Positions 61,857 through 64,000 of a DNA stretch of 64,000 bases are shown here, piece after piece. This DNA is from Halorientalis sp. Lineage in GTDB: Archaea > Halobacteriota > Halobacteria > Halobacteriales > Haloarculaceae. The DNA is taken from NCBI RefSeq assembly GCF_028275115.1, contig NZ_JAQCNH010000029.1, positions 124,001 through 188,000 of the forward strand, written 5' to 3'. The notes under the pieces are model-generated. The model searched no databases and had not been told where the DNA came from. It worked only from the letters and a program-made list of their open reading frames with translations. The position numbers were made by a program, and so were the translations under genes. How positions within the stretch are numbered: the stretch's first letter is position 1; each line of letters opens with the position of its first letter.

Positions 61857-62029
61857 GCACGAATGCACCCGCGGCACTCACTTCAACGACGCGGTCGTGA
61901 AGCGACTCCCCGCGGTACTGTGATAGTACACTGACGAGAACACCGGCGGGCGGTTTCTCAGGTTCGTATCTGAACCGGGAACGCCAGCCGACGTCATTGG
62001 GCCGCCGTCCGTCGATTGAACGGTCGGGG

Positions 62030-62037
62030 ATATTAAG
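62030..62037 (+). promoter_or_regulatory. TATA-like box upstream of the zinc-ribbon gene
   Basis: ATATTAAG ends 25 bases before an ATG at 62063, the leaderless distance. That ATG opens a 27-codon frame (MTETRSRCSPTPQTTVR and on) that stops at 62146, just before the zinc-ribbon ATG. Confidence 0.5.
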
Positions 62038-62151
62038 TGGTGTAGGCCCCTCGTCCTGTGATATGACTGAGACTCGAAGTCGGTGTTCCCCCACCCCCCA
62101 GACGACAGTCCGGTCACGTACACCCCCCTCGCGGAACACGAGGTGACCCGG

Positions 62152-62340
62152 ATGGGTACACTAAAGCGATTGAAAGAGTACCTGTCTCGCGAGCAGTCGG
62201 AGGGTCCGGAGTACGAGTGTCTCACCTGTCACCAGACGTTCGAGCGGCAACCACAGGTCTGTCCGGACTGTGGCGGCTACGACATCCGGTCGACCGAGTG
62301 GCTGGACAGCGGTGGCCGTCCGACCGAGAATCAGGCGTAG
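62152..62340 (+). CDS. Zinc-ribbon micro-protein
   Basis: ATG 62152 gives 62 residues (MGTLKRLKEYLSREQSEGPE) with a basic helix and a zinc ribbon: CLTC near residue 25 and CPDC near 38, with YDIRSTEW at the end. The family is common in haloarchaea; the function is unknown. The frame is also open upstream to about 62083 (HEVTRMGTLKRL), and the promoter fits a start at 62063 in a different frame across two C-runs, so the annotated N-terminus may be too short because of a frameshift. Confidence 0.75.
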   Translation: MGTLKRLKEYLSREQSEGPEYECLTCHQTFERQPQVCPDCGGYDIRSTEWLDSGGRPTENQA

Positions 62341-62825
62341 CCCCTCTACCCTCGAAGTTCGATTTCGCTGTCGGCGACGAGGAGCCGGTTTTCCCACTGC
62401 GACAGCGGGCCACGGGCCACCGACACCCCGGCCGTCGGCCCACACGTGGCCGGGTGGGGCCGAATCGACGCCCGGATTCGAGCGCGTCGTCGGAGCTCCG
62501 ACTCGATCGGTGGGGCAGGCGACCACGTCGTGTGGGCTCCCGAAACCGGTCCGAGGCCACTCGACGACCGTCGAACCAACAGCATAACGTTTGGAGGGAG
62601 GCGCGTGGCGTAAGAGAGGATTCGGGAGTGTTGGTATCGTCTACCCACCACCTGTGTTATTCCGCTGGTCGTCGACCAAGGTACACGGGGTGTTTTTCTC
62701 TACTCTCTCTTCTTCAACGCCCGTATATGTCACTTGCGAGAATCGGGTGGGTGTTCGTTGAGTTAACAGTGCCGTGTCCAGACAAAGCAGGAGAGACTTA
62801 TCGATCAGGCGCAGAGTAACCGGAT
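62341..62825. other. Gene-poor stretch with a doubtful minus-strand frame
   Basis: On the minus strand ATG 62585 to TAG at 62346 encodes 79 residues (MLLVRRSSSGLG, then ESELRRRARIRASIRPHPAT and LSQWENRLLVADSEIELRG). The end is quite protein-like, the start is not; it could be the 3' end of a lost gene. From about 62680 onwards the DNA becomes clearly less GC-rich, leading into the HPP-family gene. Confidence 0.35.
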
Positions 62826-63350
62826 ATGAGACGCCGAGTTGGAACGAGTTTGTACGCTGGACTGCTGTTCACGGTACTCGGCGTGATTGCGTGGGGAAGT
62901 GGCCAACCGTTCATCTTCCCAAGTCTCGGCCCAACGGCCTTTGTTCTCGCGTTTGACCGACGTAGCGAACGGACGCAGACGTATCGAGTCATCGGGAGTC
63001 ATCTTATTGGAGGAGTTGCTGGCCTGATGGCGTGGGCGGTAGTGGCAACAGGGATTTCGATTACTACGACGACAGCTCCCTTCTCCACAGCGGGCTTTCG
63101 CTTGGCCGCAAGTGCAACAGTTTCCATCGTACTGACCAGTTGGGCGATGATAGCCACTGATGCGATCCATCCACCCGCCTGTGCCACGACCCTTATTATC
63201 TCACTCGGACTGCTTTCGACGCCTTTGCGTGTCGGTATTATTATCGGGAGTGTTACTATTCTGGTTCTGTTCCACAGTGGCGTACTGTTCGTCTTCAAGC
63301 GTATTGTTGGTGAATCTCATCCGCTGTACAGAGAGGAGAAGTCCGATTGA
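62826..63350 (+). CDS. HPP-family membrane protein
   Basis: ATG 62826 gives 174 residues with four to five helices (about 10-27, 32-45, 57-77, 95-112 and 120-150). The family signature lies in DAIHPPACATTLIISLG. HPP proteins are small integral membrane proteins; some plant and cyanobacterial members transport nitrite. The C-terminal tail is short, with no CBS domains. Base composition is close to 50% GC, clearly lower than the genes around it, and many codons end in A or T, suggesting recent transfer. It lies about 500 bases from tRNA-Tyr. Confidence 0.85.
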   Translation: MRRRVGTSLYAGLLFTVLGVIAWGSGQPFIFPSLGPTAFVLAFDRRSERTQTYRVIGSHLIGGVAGLMAWAVVATGISITTTTAPFSTAGFRLAASATVSIVLTSWAMIATDAIHPPACATTLIISLGLLSTPLRVGIIIGSVTILVLFHSGVLFVFKRIVGESHPLYREEKSD

Positions 63351-63706
63351 TGATCAGCCCGTCCGGTGTTAATTGAGTGCCATAGGACTGGTTCTGAGAC
63401 GTAGATTCCTCTCGATCAGCTCGCGTCGAGCGCATACGTCTGGTTACGGAGCGGGAATATTTTCAGAGTCGAAGTGACTCCTATCTGATCATAAAGTCAG
63501 TAAAATCCACACTGCTCAGGCCCGGTTCACTCGGCTAACAGCAGTGCGCGCTATCGTCGAACGTTTCTAGCTTTCCGGCGCGTTCGGCCATACGCGAACG
63601 CACAACGGCGGTCACCCGAGTCAGGTGAGCTGTTCAGCACAAACACGCCGAGACGAAATCGCACAACAACGCGGCTCCGCTCGGCTCCGAATCGTTCGGT
63701 GAGAAA
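63351..63706. other. Low-GC non-coding stretch next to tRNA-Tyr
   Basis: There is no supported gene. The stretch has stops in all frames and AT-rich words such as GGGAATATTTTCAG and ATCATAAAGTCAGTAAAATCC. Its composition matches the HPP gene rather than the chromosome around it, so it is probably part of the same acquired segment. Confidence 0.4.
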
Positions 63707-63830
63707 GTCCGCCCTCCCCGATTTGAACGCCGGAAGACGTGCTCGCTTCGCTGCGCGCGACTTCCGAGCCCTCGTTCGCTCCGCTCACGAGGACGGGAGA
63801 CGAGTCAATCTACAGTCGACTGCAGTTCGG
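63707..63830 (-). repeat. Broken second copy of tRNA-Tyr with hairpin insert
   Basis: 63707-63729 is identical to the 23 bases at the 3' end of the intact tRNA-Tyr (63842-63864), and 63804-63823 matches its anticodon arm in 19 of 20 bases. Between them, where the intact gene has eight bases, there are about 74 containing two dyads: CGGAAG..CTTCCG (63731-63766) and CTCGT..ACGAG (63771-63791). The 5' half does not continue after about 63825. It is a disrupted tRNA duplicate, of the kind left by site-specific integration. Confidence 0.7.
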
Positions 63831-63843
63831 TTAGAAAACCAGT

Positions 63844-63916
63844 CCGCCCTCCCCGATTTGAACGGGGGGCAAGTCGATCTACAGTCGACTGCTCTACCAG
63901 TCTGAGCTAAGGGCGG
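63844..63916 (-). tRNA. tRNA-Tyr (GUA)
   Basis: On the minus strand this folds into a complete cloverleaf of 73 nucleotides: acceptor CCGCCCT/AGGGCGG, D-stem GCTC/GAGC, anticodon stem GTCGA/TCGAC around the loop CTGTAGA (anticodon GTA), and T-stem CCCCG/CGGGG around TTCAAAT. No intron is present and CCA is not encoded. Its 3' end is the target for the partial duplicate just downstream. Confidence 0.95.
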
Positions 63917-64000
63917 GCGCATCACAACGTAGGACGACTGCGAGACTTAACGGTTATCATTCGGAAATCGACAGCGGGCCCTGTCTTCGTCACCACGGCG

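Noticed and set aside
62346-62585. Minus-strand 79-codon frame called as a confident gene
   Set aside because: Only its last 40 codons look protein-like, there is no promoter-like box, and no family is recognised; left as a doubtful frame.

Overview
This window comes from a halophilic archaeon (class Halobacteria). The DNA is very GC-rich and the predicted proteins are strongly acidic (Asp/Glu-rich, Lys-poor). Many genes look leaderless, with a TATA-like box 25-30 bases upstream of an ATG or GTG. The families are typical of haloarchaea: Bat-type HTH, Cdc6 paralogue, GLUG/PGF-CTERM surface protein, Tad-like pilus ATPase with a set of small pilin-like proteins, small zinc-finger proteins, and archaeal-type cobamide salvage with CobY and CbiZ. 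I cannot name the genus from sequence alone.

Layout. 1-4.1 kb: the 3' part of a YkgJ-type Cys-cluster gene interrupted by a string of hairpins, then hyuBA (hydantoinase/oxoprolinase) on the minus strand. 4.1-8.6 kb: an ABM-domain protein, a broken Cdc6-like gene, a solenoid-like acidic protein, a lipoprotein beta-propeller and a HerA-like ATPase. 8.7-10.4 kb: a 7TM-PAS histidine kinase divergent from the ATPase. 10.6-18.0 kb: a tightly packed six-gene operon (two VWA membrane proteins, a coiled-coil membrane protein, a membrane protein, a MoxR ATPase and a DUF58 protein), probably a cell-surface MoxR/VWA machine. 18-25.6 kb: small metabolic and membrane genes (CBS, two SDRs, Zn-dependent ADH, P450) plus a fragment of a lipid kinase. 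25.7-30.2 kb: a stand-alone SdhA/fumarate-reductase-like flavoprotein, a second CBS protein and three decayed genes, including an ArsA ATPase that has lost its P-loop.

30.8-47.2 kb is the most striking part. A 3017-residue secreted protein with three large GLUG-repeat modules, a beta-propeller-like region, CARDB-like domains, a dockerin-like EF-hand pair, a cohesin-like domain and a PGF-CTERM-like anchor is followed by a seven-gene Tad/type IV pilus-like operon (secretion ATPase, TadC platform and five small one-TM pilin-like proteins, overlapping by a few bases). The two may form one surface-assembly locus.

47.4-54.4 kb holds small genes: Zn-ADH, rhodanese, methyltransferase, several zinc-ribbon/C2H2 micro-proteins, an HTH protein and a MinD-like ATPase with its partner. 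It also has a decayed chimera of a 7TM sensor and a Bat-type HTH. 54.4-61.9 kb is a minus-strand cobamide salvage and assembly cluster (HAD phosphatase, cbiB, cobS, cobY, cobD, cbiZ, cobA, cbiP). The window ends with a zinc-ribbon gene, a lower-GC HPP-family gene, and a tRNA-Tyr preceded by a broken second copy, which looks like an integration or recombination site.

Gene remnants are unusually frequent (at least six). That suggests recent or ongoing gene loss in the accessory stretches, while the long operons are intact.
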